45,525 bases of DNA from an uncultured Clostridia bacterium (GCA_947166705.1 CAMVFE010000018.1:1-45525), one strand, 5' to 3'; positions 1 to 8,295 are shown, counted from the first letter of the stretch. The notes: a model not told the origin generated them from the letters alone. Numbers and translations: made by a program.

Positions 1-112
1 TCGCCAGCGTCATGGTGATCGCCGCGGTCAGCGTGGTCTTGCCGTGGTCAACGTGGCCGATCGTTCCGATGTTAACATGGGGTTTAGTCCGCTCGTACTT
101 TCCTTTAGCCAT
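1..112 (-). CDS. tuf: Elongation factor Tu, N-terminal fragment
   Basis: The gene runs off the left edge; only the first 37 codons are present. The translation starts [20 protein letters not shown] and continues with the G1 P-loop GHVDHGKT, which is diagnostic of EF-Tu, the GTPase that carries aminoacyl-tRNA to the ribosome. The ATG at 110-112 is preceded by a strong AAGGAGGA ribosome binding site. tRNA-Gly lies 67 bases upstream with no promoter visible between, so the two are probably co-transcribed from the promoter at 296-324. Confidence 0.97.
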   Translation of the reverse strand, partial: MAKGKYERTKPHVNIGTIGHVDHGKTTLTAAITMTLA

Positions 113-179
113 GGGAATCTCCTCCTTAAATGTCTCGCTCAAAAGCGAAGGTTTTGCTTCCGAGCCGTTGATGCGGAAA

Positions 180-253
180 TGGAGCAGGTGATGGGAATCG
201 AACCCACGTGACCAGCTTGGGAAGCTGGAGCTCTGCCATTGAGCTACACCTGC
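180..253 (-). tRNA. tRNA-Gly, anticodon CCC
   Basis: A full cloverleaf folds: acceptor GCAGGTG/CACCTGC, D stem GCTC/GAGC, anticodon stem CCAGC/GCTGG with loop TTCCCAA (anticodon CCC, reading GGG glycine codons), T stem GTGGG/CCCAT with loop TTCGATT. The discriminator base is T and the 3' CCA is encoded at 180-182. It lies directly upstream of tuf. Confidence 0.96.
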
Positions 254-295
254 GCGGCCGCACCACAAGCCCCTGAAGACTTGCGAACAAATTGT

Positions 296-324
296 ATTTT
301 ATCCGCTTTTCCTTTTCCTGTCAA
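296..324 (-). promoter_or_regulatory. Promoter of tRNA-Gly and tuf
   Basis: Reading the minus strand, a consensus -35 TTGACA (319-324) and a -10 TAAAAT (296-301) are separated by exactly 17 bases. It lies about 45 bases upstream of the tRNA and is the best sigma-A match in the window, as expected for a translation operon. Confidence 0.85.
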
Positions 325-358
325 GCTTTTTTCAGTACAGAAGAAAAACATTCCCGTT

Positions 359-1609
359 TCAGGTTCCCGTTTCCCCGCCGCGGGCCCAGGTACCGTTACG
401 GAAGATCGCCTCGATGCTTCCGTCCGGGCGGATCCCGTCGATCGACAGGTCGTCCGCGCCGATCATGAAATCCACGTGGATGATGCTGTCGTTGATGCCC
501 CGCTTCCGGGCTTCCTCCATGGTCATATCGTCCCCGCCGGGAAGGACCTCCTTGAAGCCCATGCCCAGGGCGGCGTGGCAGCAGGCGTTCTCGTCAAACA
601 GCGTCTCATAGAAGAGGAACCCGCACTGGTTGACCGGGCTTTCCTTCGGCACCAGGGCAACCTCTCCCAGCATGCACGCCCCTTCGTCCATGCGGATCAT
701 CCGCTCCAGCAGTTCCTGTCCCTTCCGGGCTGTGCAGGAAACAGCCCGGCCGTTTTCGAAGCGGATGGAGAAATCCTCGATCAGCTGGCTGTTCCAGCTC
801 AGCGGCTTCACGGCCGTCAGCGTCCCTTCACATTTCCCTGCGGCGGGAGAGGTGAAGATTTCCTCCGTCGGCATGTTGGGAATATAGAATGCCCCGTTGA
901 CGGAATTGGTTGCTCCCGCGCCTTCCCACCGGGCCCCGGGAATCAGCTCCACCGTGAAATCCGTCCCGTTGGCGCTGCGGTAGCGCAGGGATGAAAAGCC
1001 CTGGGCGTTCAGCCACGCGGCTTTGCTTTCGATGAAGTCCGTGTGCTCCTTCCAGGCCTGGACCGGGTCGTTGTCCTCCGTCACCCGCACGGTTTTGAGG
1101 ATCGCCTCCCACAGCCGGTCCACCGCGTCCTCCGTGTCCGGGAAGCATTTCCGCGCCCATTTTTCGGAAGGATAGGCCGCGATCACCCACTGATGCTTTC
1201 CTTCAATCGCGTTCCGGTAGGGCTTCAGCACCCTGGCCCGGCTCTGCATGACGTCGGAGAGCTTCTGCGGAGCGATCCCGCGCATGGCGTCCGGATCATC
1301 GGAGGCGATAAAGATCCTGCAGGGCAGGTCCTTCACGCCCTGCTTCGCCTTTTCCTCCTCCCAGGGCAGCACCATGCCCAGCGTCTCCGTATCGGCGTAC
1401 TGAAAATGCAGCCGGGACGCCGTGTCGCTGTTCCAGTCGACATTGACCTTCCTTGCGCCCGCCCGGTAGCAGGCTTCAATCACCATATCCGCGAACGCGT
1501 GCTGCTCCACGGAGATGTTCAGCTGCACCACCTGGCCCTTCTGCACGTTCGCGCCCGTGCGCACAATCAGCTCCGCGTACTTCCGCAGCATTTTGTCCGA
1601 AATCTTCAT
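359..1609 (-). CDS. Aminopeptidase, peptidase family M29
   Basis: Metal-dependent cytosolic aminopeptidase of the AmpS/AmpT/PepS type (M29), which removes N-terminal residues from peptides. The length, 416 residues, is typical. The family's metal ligands can be placed: Glu250 in PTEEIFTSP, Glu316 in GEVALV, Glu335 and His345 in FYETLFDENACCHAALG, and His378/Asp380 in HVDFMIG. The ATG follows a GGGAGGA site by 7 bases, and a promoter lies at 1645-1673, so it is probably a single-gene unit. Peptide turnover is the likely role; the specific substrates cannot be told. Confidence 0.93.
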   Translation of the reverse strand: MKISDKMLRKYAELIVRTGANVQKGQVVQLNISVEQHAFADMVIEACYRAGARKVNVDWNSDTASRLHFQYADTETLGMVLPWEEEKAKQGVKDLPCRIFIASDDPDAMRGIAPQKLSDVMQSRARVLKPYRNAIEGKHQWVIAAYPSEKWARKCFPDTEDAVDRLWEAILKTVRVTEDNDPVQAWKEHTDFIESKAAWLNAQGFSSLRYRSANGTDFTVELIPGARWEGAGATNSVNGAFYIPNMPTEEIFTSPAAGKCEGTLTAVKPLSWNSQLIEDFSIRFENGRAVSCTARKGQELLERMIRMDEGACMLGEVALVPKESPVNQCGFLFYETLFDENACCHAALGMGFKEVLPGGDDMTMEEARKRGINDSIIHVDFMIGADDLSIDGIRPDGSIEAIFRNGTWARGGETGT

Positions 1610-1644
1610 GTCCGTTCCTCCCGGGTCTCCGTCCGTTTTTCCCT

Positions 1645-1673
1645 ATTATACCTCCCGGGCTTTCGGAAGTCCA
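1645..1673 (-). promoter_or_regulatory. Promoter of the M29 aminopeptidase
   Basis: A perfect -10 TATAAT (1645-1650) lies 17 bases downstream of TGGACT (1668-1673, 4 of 6 matches to the consensus -35). It ends about 35 bases before the start codon. Confidence 0.6.
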
Positions 1674-1683
1674 TCGGAAAATG

Positions 1684-1773
1684 AAGGGGCCCGCGCCTGT
1701 TCGGCGCGGACTTCACTGTTTCCGCGGTGATTCCCGCCGCATTGAAAGGGGCCCGCGCCTGTTCGGCGCGGAC
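1684..1773. repeat. Duplicated 28-base GC-rich hairpin element
   Basis: An identical 28-base sequence beginning AAGGGGCCCGCGCC occurs at 1684-1711 and again at 1746-1773, 62 bases apart, between clpC and the aminopeptidase. Each copy contains the GCGCC/GGCGC arms of a hairpin. The clpC-proximal copy is extended into a full terminator stem. Confidence 0.85.
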
Positions 1774-1777
1774 CCCT
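1747..1777 (-). terminator. Terminator of clpC
   Basis: A 13-base stem (one mismatch) with a 5-base loop is followed on the minus strand by TTTCAAT, 10 bases after the clpC stop codon. The U tract is short, but the stem is very GC-rich. Confidence 0.7.
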
Positions 1778-1787
1778 CCGCTTTTTC

Positions 1788-4583
1788 TCAGGATTTGATT
1801 CTGGCTCCCTCCGGCGCCCCCGCCGGGCCTTCCGGTTTTTTCTTCGGCGCCGTCGGGCTTTCCGACGGTTTCTTCGGCGCCGGGCTTTCCGCGGGCTTCT
1901 TCTGCTCCCGCAGCACGATCTCCCCGCCGCGCACGCCGAGGCGGATCGGTTCGCCCAGGGCGATTTTCCCCTCCAGCAGGGCCTCGCTCAGGGTGTCCTC
2001 CACCGTCCGCTGGATCAGCCGTCGCAGCGGACGGGCTCCGTACTTGGGATCGTAGCCCTCCCGGGCCAGCTTCTCCCGCACGGTCTTGTCCCAGGTCAGC
2101 CGGATGTCCCTCTCCTTCAGCCTTTCGGCCACCTGCCGGAGCATCATCTCGGTAATCTGCAGGATATCCTCCTCCGTCAGCGCGTGGAAGACGATCAGCT
2201 CATCCACCCGGTTCAGGAATTCAGGCCGGAAAAGATCCTTGACCTCTTTCATCACCGCGTCCTTCATGGCCTCGTAGTCCTTCAGGCTCTTCGGCCCCTC
2301 GGCCCCGAACCCCATGGTCTTGCTGGTGGCGATTGTATGCGCGCCGGCGTTGGAGGTCATGACCACGATGGTATTCTGGAAGGAAACCGCGCGTCCCGTG
2401 TTGTCCGTCAGCCTTCCGTCCTCCAGGATCTGCAGCAGGATATTGAACACGTCCGGATGCGCCTTCTCCACCTCATCCAGCAGCACGACGCTGTATGGCT
2501 TGCGGCGCACGGCTTCGGTCAGCTGGCCGCCCTCCTCGTATCCGACGTATCCCGGAGGGGAGCCCACCAGCCTGGACACGGTGTGCTTCTCCATATACTC
2601 GCTCATATCCAGGCGGATCACCGCGTCCTCGTCCCCGAACATCGCCTCGCCCAGCGCGCGGCACAGCTCGGTTTTGCCCACACCGGTGGGGCCCAGGAAG
2701 ATGAAGCTTCCGATCGGCCGCTTCGGATCCTTCAGGCCGGCCCGCGCCCGCCGGATCGCCCGGGCCACGGCGGAGATCGCCTCCTCCTGGCCGACCACCC
2801 GCCTGTGCAGCGTTTCCTCCAGATGCATGAGACGGTGGGCTTCCTTCTCGGTCATCTTCTGCACCGGAATGCCCGTCCACAGCGAGACCACCTGGGCGAT
2901 GTCCTCCTCGGTCACCACGTCCCGCGCCGTCGTCTGGGACTTGTTCCAGGCGTTCCGCTTCTTCTGGATTTCGTGGGTCAGGTTCCGCTCCTGATCCCTC
3001 AGGGACGCCGCCTTCTCGAAATCCTGGTGGGCGACGGCCTCCTTCTTTTCGATCTGCACGGCCTCCAGCTTCTTCTCCTGCTCCCGTACGTCGGGGGGCG
3101 TCGTGCATGCCTGGATGCGCACGCGGCTGGCCGCTTCGTCCATCAGGTCCACCGCCTTGTCCGGCAGGAAGCGGTCCGGAATGTAGCGGTCGCTCAGCTT
3201 CACCGCCGCCGCCAGCGCCTCGTCCGTGATCCGGACCCGGTGATGGGCTTCGTAGCGGTCCCGCAGGCCGTAGAGAATGCTCAGGGCTTCCTCCGCCGTC
3301 GGCTCGCCCACGGTCACAGGCTGGAATCTCCGCTCCAGCGCCGCGTCCTTCTCGATATGCTTCCGGTACTCCTCGAGGGTCGTCGCGCCGATGCACTGGA
3401 TCTCGCCCCGGCTCAGGGCGGGCTTGAGCATGTTCGCCGCGTCCAGGCTGCCCTCGCTGCCTCCGGCCCCGATGATCGTATGCAGCTCGTCCATGAACAG
3501 CAGCACGTTTCCGGCTTTTTTCAGCTCGTCCATCACGTTCTTCAGCCGTTCCTCGAATTCGCCCCGGTACTTGGTGCCCGCCACGAGGGAACCCATATCC
3601 AGGCTCAGCACCCGCTTCCCGGCCAGCATATCCGGCACGTTCCCCTGGGCGATCCGCTGGGCCAACCCCTCCACCACGGCGCTCTTGCCCACGCCGGGCT
3701 CGCCGATCAGCACGGGATTATTCTTCGTCCGCCGGATCAGGATCTGGATGATGCGCTGGATCTCGGCGTCCCTGCCGATCACGGGATCCAGCTCGTTCTT
3801 TTCCGCCGCAGCGGTCAGGTCCCGGCAGAACTGGTCCAGCACCGGCTTCTGCCCGCCGCGGTTTCCGCCGTCGGGCCGCGCCTGGGCCGCGAAGGGAACG
3901 AAGCCCTGCAGGGGCTGCTGTTCCCCGCCCCCGGCCGCGTTCTCCCGCATCTGCTGAAGCAGCTCCTCGCGGGCGGCGGACAGATCGACCCCCATCTTCC
4001 GCAGCAGGGCGCCTGCCACGCCGTCGTCGCTGCCAAGCAGTGCCAGCCAGAAATGCTCCACCGTCACATAGCTCTGTCCCAGGCGGCGGGATTCCAGTAC
4101 GCTGGTCTCCAGCAGCTTCTTCGCCCGGGGACTCAGCTCAATCCGCGCGCCCTGCCCGGCAAGATCCTCCTCCTTCAGCTGCTCCCGGATCTCCTCCAGG
4201 GCGCTGTCAAAGCTCATCCGGGAAGAAACCGCCTGGGGCACGGAAGCGTCGGCCTTCAGCAGGGCCAGCAGCAGGTGCTCCGTTCCGACGTAGGGCATCT
4301 GAAGCTCCGAGGCCATCCGCTGGGCCAGCTGCAGCGTCTGCTGCGCCTTCTGGGTAAAACGTCCGAAAATCGGCATGGAAAATTCCTTTCTGTCTTCGCT
4401 TTTCCGCCCGGCCTGCAGCGCGCCGAGCATCGTGGTCAGGAAACTGCGCAGGTTTCCCTTCATCAGATCCGCGTTCATGCGGCTCATGCAGTCCGCGCAG
4501 AGATGCCGGACGCTGTTCTCCTCACCCGTGATCACGGAAACCGTAAAATTGGCCTCGTTTTTCTGGCATTCATCGCAGAGCAT
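1788..4583 (-). CDS. clpC: ClpC-type AAA+ unfoldase with N-terminal zinc finger
   Basis: Hexameric ATP-dependent unfoldase that feeds substrates to ClpP. From the ATG at 4583 (AAGGAGG 9 bases upstream; an earlier in-frame ATG would overlap ctsR and lacks this site) it has 931 residues. Order: a four-cysteine finger (C3, C6, C29, C32) like those of McsA and ClpE; two Clp_N repeats (about 75-215); AAA-1 with Walker A GEPGVGKS (294-301); a UVR segment (about 504-541); AAA-2 with Walker A GPTGVGKT (631-638). A TMGFG loop could dock on ClpP. The tail of about 45 residues is rich in Pro, Lys and Glu. It follows ctsR by 40 bases. It mixes ClpC (full Clp_N and UVR) and ClpE (zinc finger) traits; mcsA and mcsB are absent from this locus. 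Confidence 0.93.
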   Translation of the reverse strand: MLCDECQKNEANFTVSVITGEENSVRHLCADCMSRMNADLMKGNLRSFLTTMLGALQAGRKSEDRKEFSMPIFGRFTQKAQQTLQLAQRMASELQMPYVGTEHLLLALLKADASVPQAVSSRMSFDSALEEIREQLKEEDLAGQGARIELSPRAKKLLETSVLESRRLGQSYVTVEHFWLALLGSDDGVAGALLRKMGVDLSAAREELLQQMRENAAGGGEQQPLQGFVPFAAQARPDGGNRGGQKPVLDQFCRDLTAAAEKNELDPVIGRDAEIQRIIQILIRRTKNNPVLIGEPGVGKSAVVEGLAQRIAQGNVPDMLAGKRVLSLDMGSLVAGTKYRGEFEERLKNVMDELKKAGNVLLFMDELHTIIGAGGSEGSLDAANMLKPALSRGEIQCIGATTLEEYRKHIEKDAALERRFQPVTVGEPTAEEALSILYGLRDRYEAHHRVRITDEALAAAVKLSDRYIPDRFLPDKAVDLMDEAASRVRIQACTTPPDVREQEKKLEAVQIEKKEAVAHQDFEKAASLRDQERNLTHEIQKKRNAWNKSQTTARDVVTEEDIAQVVSLWTGIPVQKMTEKEAHRLMHLEETLHRRVVGQEEAISAVARAIRRARAGLKDPKRPIGSFIFLGPTGVGKTELCRALGEAMFGDEDAVIRLDMSEYMEKHTVSRLVGSPPGYVGYEEGGQLTEAVRRKPYSVVLLDEVEKAHPDVFNILLQILEDGRLTDNTGRAVSFQNTIVVMTSNAGAHTIATSKTMGFGAEGPKSLKDYEAMKDAVMKEVKDLFRPEFLNRVDELIVFHALTEEDILQITEMMLRQVAERLKERDIRLTWDKTVREKLAREGYDPKYGARPLRRLIQRTVEDTLSEALLEGKIALGEPIRLGVRGGEIVLREQKKPAESPAPKKPSESPTAPKKKPEGPAGAPEGARIKS

Positions 4584-4623
4584 CCGCTTCCCGCCTCCTT
4601 TTTCCCCGTCCGCCTTTCCGGCC

Positions 4624-5091
4624 TCAGGGGTTCTTGTTCGCAAGCGCCAGGAGCATGGATTTCAGCATCCTCGCCCGCAGCGCCGCCTTCATCTCCGGGC
4701 TCAGGGGAACCGACAGCGCCCTCGCGCCCAGCGCGGCGCTCATCAGGTCCGCCTCTCCGTCCGTGGCCATACCGGTGTCCCGCAGGTGGGTGATAATCCG
4801 CTGGGCCTGCTCCTCGCTGAGGCTGTCCCCGATTCGGTCCCGGACCAGATAGGCCAGCTTCTGGGGACCCGTCTCCATCACCCGGACGATGCGGATATAC
4901 CCGCCGCCGCCCCGCCGGCTCTCCGTCAGGTATCCCTGGGACGGTGAAAAGCGGGTGGCCAGCACATAATTAATCTGGCTGGGGGCGCATCCGAAGTATT
5001 CCGCCAGCTCGTTCCGCTTCAGCTCCACCTCGGGGCTGTCCTCCCCCAGCATCTCCTTGATAAAATGCTCTATAGAATCGCTGATTCTCAT
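4624..5091 (-). CDS. ctsR: Transcriptional repressor CtsR
   Basis: Class III heat-shock repressor controlling clp genes. The protein begins MRISDSIEHFIKEML and contains the winged-helix segment around CAPSQINYVLATRF and the glycine-rich wing ESRRGGGGYIRI, both hallmarks of CtsR. The start at 5091 follows AAAGGCGG; an in-frame ATG at 5112 is possible but lies inside that site. The length of 155 residues is normal. It heads the ctsR-clpC operon, whose promoter carries the CtsR operator, so it should repress itself and clpC. Where McsB is absent, release of repression would have to come from CtsR's own heat sensing or another route (inference). Confidence 0.95.
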   Translation of the reverse strand: MRISDSIEHFIKEMLGEDSPEVELKRNELAEYFGCAPSQINYVLATRFSPSQGYLTESRRGGGGYIRIVRVMETGPQKLAYLVRDRIGDSLSEEQAQRIITHLRDTGMATDGEADLMSAALGARALSVPLSPEMKAALRARMLKSMLLALANKNP

Positions 5092-5122
5092 GCTCTCGCC
5101 GCCTTTCGTCAAATCAGCCTCT

Positions 5123-5139
5123 CTTGACTTTCTTTGACT
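5123..5139 (-). promoter_or_regulatory. CtsR operator
   Basis: On the minus strand this reads AGTCAAA-GAA-AGTCAAG, matching the tandem heptamer (A/G)GTCAAA-NAN-(A/G)GTCAAA bound by CtsR with one mismatch at the last base. It starts 5 bases after the -10 hexamer and so covers the transcription start, a position that blocks RNA polymerase. Confidence 0.9.
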
Positions 5140-5144
5140 TTAGC

Positions 5145-5173
5145 ATTCTACCATATCTTTTTCCGTTTTGCAA
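5145..5173 (-). promoter_or_regulatory. Promoter of ctsR-clpC
   Basis: -35 TTGCAA (5168-5173), a 17-base spacer and -10 TAGAAT (5145-5150) on the minus strand, immediately upstream of the CtsR operator. Confidence 0.8.
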
Positions 5174-5314
5174 GAGACGGGCCGGAATCTTTCTTCTTTA
5201 CGCAGCCCGGAAGCCTTCCGCCTTCCCTCCGCGGCGCGTTCCCGGGTCCTTCCGCCGCCGGTCCGGAGGCGTTCTGCCTCGGGAAGCGCTTCGTGCTCCG
5301 GGCGGGTTCGTCTG

Positions 5315-6142
5315 CTAATCCCGAAGGCCGATCCGGGTGCATGGAACGCGGCCCTCCGTCAGGTCGGAAATCCTGTGCCGCGCGTGCCCGATGATCACCG
5401 TCGTTCCTTCCCGGGCGCATTCGAGCGCGTACTCCAGCTTCGCCCGGGCGCCGTTCGCCCCGGCGCGGCTAGCGCCGACGCAGCTCTCCTGCAGCGCGCG
5501 CACCTGGCTTTCAAGCTCCTCCGGATCCCGGCCGATCACGTCCCGCACCAGCGTTGACGGATCTCCGGGCACCCGGTAGATGCCCTCGGTGGAGGTCATC
5601 AGCACCAGCGTCTTCGCCCGGACGAGCCTCGCGATGACCGAGGCCGTCTCGTCGTTGTCGACGCACTCATGCACTTCCTCCCCCTGCTTCCGGCGGGCGG
5701 ACAGCTCCATCTTCCGGTTTTCCTCATCGGAGACCGGGTCATTGTAATTCACGATGGGAATCGTCTTCTGTCTCGCCGCCCGCTCCAGAAGTGTCCGGAT
5801 ATGCTCCCGCTTCTCCGGATCGTTGAAGTGGGTATGCTCGACCAGGATCTGCCGGATCCCGTATTCCGGCGGAACGAACTGGCGGTAGGTCTGCATCAGG
5901 ACCGCCTGTCCCTGGGCGGAATAATCCGCCTTGTCCTGCTCCGGATCCCCGCAAAGCTCGCAGCCGGTCCGCTTCATGTAATCCAGCCGCCCGATTTCCG
6001 TCGCGCCGCTGGTGACCCAGATCATGCCCGGCTTCAGCTCCGTCCCGAGCCTGGAAAAGATATTGTAGTTCATGTCCTGATCCTCCGGACGGATCAGCGC
6101 CATGGACCCGATTTTGCCCACCAGTTCAAAACGATAGCCCAT
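5315..6142 (-). CDS. Amino acid kinase family protein, ProB-like
   Basis: A 275-residue protein with the landmarks of the glutamate 5-kinase catalytic domain: VGKIGSMAL near the N-terminus, VTSGATEIG, SAQGQAVLMQTYRQF, TIPIVNYNDPV, DNDETASVIARLV and LVLMTSTEGIYRV. Glutamate 5-kinase makes glutamyl-5-phosphate, the first step of proline synthesis. Unlike most ProB proteins it has no C-terminal PUA domain, several consensus positions differ, and no proA is nearby. It follows aroK by 57 bases and probably shares its promoter. Glutamate 5-kinase is the closest call, but another amino-acid-kinase substrate is possible. Confidence 0.7.
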   Translation of the reverse strand: MGYRFELVGKIGSMALIRPEDQDMNYNIFSRLGTELKPGMIWVTSGATEIGRLDYMKRTGCELCGDPEQDKADYSAQGQAVLMQTYRQFVPPEYGIRQILVEHTHFNDPEKREHIRTLLERAARQKTIPIVNYNDPVSDEENRKMELSARRKQGEEVHECVDNDETASVIARLVRAKTLVLMTSTEGIYRVPGDPSTLVRDVIGRDPEELESQVRALQESCVGASRAGANGARAKLEYALECAREGTTVIIGHARHRISDLTEGRVPCTRIGLRD

Positions 6143-6199
6143 TTTCCTTTTCCCCTCTCCTGCAAAAGAGCCCTCCCATCCCCGGAAGGCTCCCTGCCC

Positions 6200-6715
6200 T
6201 TATGCGTGATACCTTTCTCTCAGGACCCGGACGATCATCGTCACGGCCGTCTGCAGGTCCCCGTCGTTCCGAACCGTCGCATCCGCCAGCGCCCGGTACA
6301 CCGGCATGCGCTCCTCGTACAGCGCACGCAGCCTGTTTTCCGGATCATCCTTCAGCAGCGGGCGTTTCTCCGGCCTCAGATCCTCAAGGATCCTTTCCAG
6401 GGGCCGGTCCAGCAGGATGATGCTTCCGTAGTTCCGCATGATTTTCGCGTTCACGGGATTCATGGCCGCTCCGCCTCCGGGGGAGATGATCCCGGGCTTC
6501 AGCCGCGTCATCTCCGCCAGGGCTCCCGTTTCCGCCCGGCGGAAGCCGGCCTCGCCGTACCGCTCGAAGATTTCGGAAACGGTCATCCCGGCCAGCTCCT
6601 CGATCCACGCGTCCAGATCCAGGAACGAAATGCCCGTCTCCCGGGCGGCGCGCCTGCCAAGAGAGCTTTTTCCGCTTCCCGGCAGGCCGATCAGAAAGAT
6701 CTGTCTGTTCAGCAT
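6200..6715 (-). CDS. aroK: Shikimate kinase
   Basis: Phosphorylates shikimate at the 3-hydroxyl with ATP, the fifth step of the chorismate pathway. The 171-residue protein has Walker A GLPGSGKS (10-17), the shikimate-binding DLD (33-35) and FRR around Arg59, the PGGG loop (79-82) and the lid Arg in KRPLL (about 118). The start at 6715 has AAGGAGGA 8 bases upstream; a longer in-frame form would begin within the promoter. It lies alone among the aro genes here, followed by the ProB-like kinase. Confidence 0.93.
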   Translation of the reverse strand: MLNRQIFLIGLPGSGKSSLGRRAARETGISFLDLDAWIEELAGMTVSEIFERYGEAGFRRAETGALAEMTRLKPGIISPGGGAAMNPVNAKIMRNYGSIILLDRPLERILEDLRPEKRPLLKDDPENRLRALYEERMPVYRALADATVRNDGDLQTAVTMIVRVLRERYHA

Positions 6716-6759
6716 TTTCTGCTTCCTCCTTGTCAGATCTCCTCCCTCTCTCCGGAAGC

Positions 6760-6788
6760 AGTATAGCATATCTGTTCCATTTTGTCAG
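6760..6788 (-). promoter_or_regulatory. Promoter of aroK
   Basis: CTGACA (6783-6788), a 17-base spacer and TATACT (6760-6765) on the minus strand, about 45 bases before the aroK start. Confidence 0.75.
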
Positions 6789-6808
6789 CGCATCTCTTCC
6801 GGAACCGT

Positions 6809-8293
6809 TCAGCCCTCCGGCGCGCTCGCTTTTTCCCGCTGCCGCCCCGCAGCCGCCTCCCCCGGCGGGGTCAGGTCCAGCGTGAACCGGAAGGCCGTTC
6901 CTTCCTTCGTTTCCGGCAGCCAGATCCGCTTCCCGTGCATCTCCAGAATCCGCTGGCAGATGCTGAGTCCCAGCCCGGTCCCCTTGCCGGCGGTATGCGC
7001 GCGGTCGGAGGTGAAGAACCGGTCGAACACCTTCTCCCGGTCGTCCTCCGGGATGGCGGCGCCGTCATCCCATACGGTGATCTCCGCCTCCGGCCCCTCC
7101 GCCTTCGTGGTCAGGACGATTTTTCCGCCCTCGCCCGTGAACTTGATGGCGTTGTCCAGCAGATTGATGACCACCTGCTCGATCCGCTCGCTGTCCGCGC
7201 GGACCATGCAGGGATCCGCCCGGAAGTCGCACTCCACGTCCAGTTTTTTCGCGTCCAGGTCGTTCATCCGCCGGATGACGGCCCGCCTGAGCATCTCGTC
7301 CATGTCGAAGTCGGTCTTCTCAGGCGCCACGTCCTCGCGCTCCAGCCGGCTCAGCTGCAGAAGGTCCTCCACCAGGCGGCTCAGCCTGTTGCTCTCATCC
7401 GCCACCAGGCGCAGATATTTCGGATGGTCCTCCTCCGGAATCACGCCTTCCGCCATGCCCTCCGCGAAGCCCCGGATGCTCGTGATGGGGCTGCGCAGCT
7501 CATGGCTTACGTTGGCCACGAATTCCCGCCGGCTATTCTCCACATCCCGGAGGCGTCCGCTCATGCTGTTGAAGGTCCGGGCCGCCTGCCGCAGCTCCCG
7601 GTCTCCCCGCGTCTCGTCCAGCCGCCTGCTGAAGTCGCCCTCGCCCATGGCCCTCGTGGCCTCCGTCAGCTCGCTCAGGGGCTTCATGATGGACCGCACG
7701 ATGACCGCCACGGCGGCGGCTCCCAGCGCCGCGGCGGCGATGGCCGCGAGGACGATCTGTCCCAGCAGGTCCTCCATCCCGCCCTGGATCCGCTGCGCCC
7801 GCGTCTGGATGAACACGGCGCCGGCCACGGATCCGTACCGCAGAAAGGGCACCCCCACCGTGAAGGTGGCGTCCGCGCCGGTCATGCTTCTCACCCGGAT
7901 CGTCTCCCCGGCCAGCACCTTTTTCAGCGCGCCGGTGATCTCCTCGCTGCTGAGGCTGGCCACGAAATCCGGGTCCTCGCTGTAGGCTGTCCGGATGTTG
8001 GTCATCACGTTGCCCCAACGGTCCACCACTGCGATGTAGGCGCCGAATTCATCGTTCACCTTCTGCGCCATGTGGTTCAGATACTGCCGGGAGCTCTGGA
8101 ACGGGTAAAAGCCGCTGCCGTCCAGATCCGCGGCAAGGTAGGCGATCTCCTCCGCCTCCTCGGCCAGGTAGTCCAGCCGGGAGGAGATCCGCTGGTCCCG
8201 GATACTGAAGTAGGCCAGCACGCTCAGTGCGACGGTCAGCGCCAGGATCACGCTCAGCACCACCGCCATGATCCGCGCAAACAGGCTGTTCAA
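6809..8293 (-). CDS. Membrane sensor histidine kinase
   Basis: A two-component sensor of 494 residues: TM1 at about 7-30, an extracytoplasmic sensor region (31-176) with a PAS/Cache-like feel (GAYIAVVDRWGNVMTN), TM2 at about 178-200, HAMP (about 200-250), the HisKA H-box VSHELRSPITSI with phospho-acceptor His264, then the HATPase_c N-box NLLDNAIKFT and G-box GTGLGLSI. The start is TTG, two bases after the hydrolase stop, with AGGAGG 10 bases upstream inside the preceding gene, implying coupled translation. Its partner is the response regulator at 9531-10223. The inserted hydrolase suggests a link to the cell envelope or a small-molecule signal, but the ligand is unknown. Confidence 0.93.
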   Translation of the reverse strand: MNSLFARIMAVVLSVILALTVALSVLAYFSIRDQRISSRLDYLAEEAEEIAYLAADLDGSGFYPFQSSRQYLNHMAQKVNDEFGAYIAVVDRWGNVMTNIRTAYSEDPDFVASLSSEEITGALKKVLAGETIRVRSMTGADATFTVGVPFLRYGSVAGAVFIQTRAQRIQGGMEDLLGQIVLAAIAAAALGAAAVAVIVRSIMKPLSELTEATRAMGEGDFSRRLDETRGDRELRQAARTFNSMSGRLRDVENSRREFVANVSHELRSPITSIRGFAEGMAEGVIPEEDHPKYLRLVADESNRLSRLVEDLLQLSRLEREDVAPEKTDFDMDEMLRRAVIRRMNDLDAKKLDVECDFRADPCMVRADSERIEQVVINLLDNAIKFTGEGGKIVLTTKAEGPEAEITVWDDGAAIPEDDREKVFDRFFTSDRAHTAGKGTGLGLSICQRILEMHGKRIWLPETKEGTAFRFTLDLTPPGEAAAGRQREKASAPEG

Positions 8294-8295
8294 GT

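Noticed and set aside
239-994. A plus-strand open frame covering the tRNA and the end of the aminopeptidase gene.
   Set aside because: It runs through a real tRNA and opposite a clear M29 gene, and has no ribosome site or motif.
2184-4793. A long plus-strand open frame opposite clpC.
   Set aside because: Antisense shadow; rich in His, Gln, Leu and Arg with no motif, and clpC on the other strand is certain.
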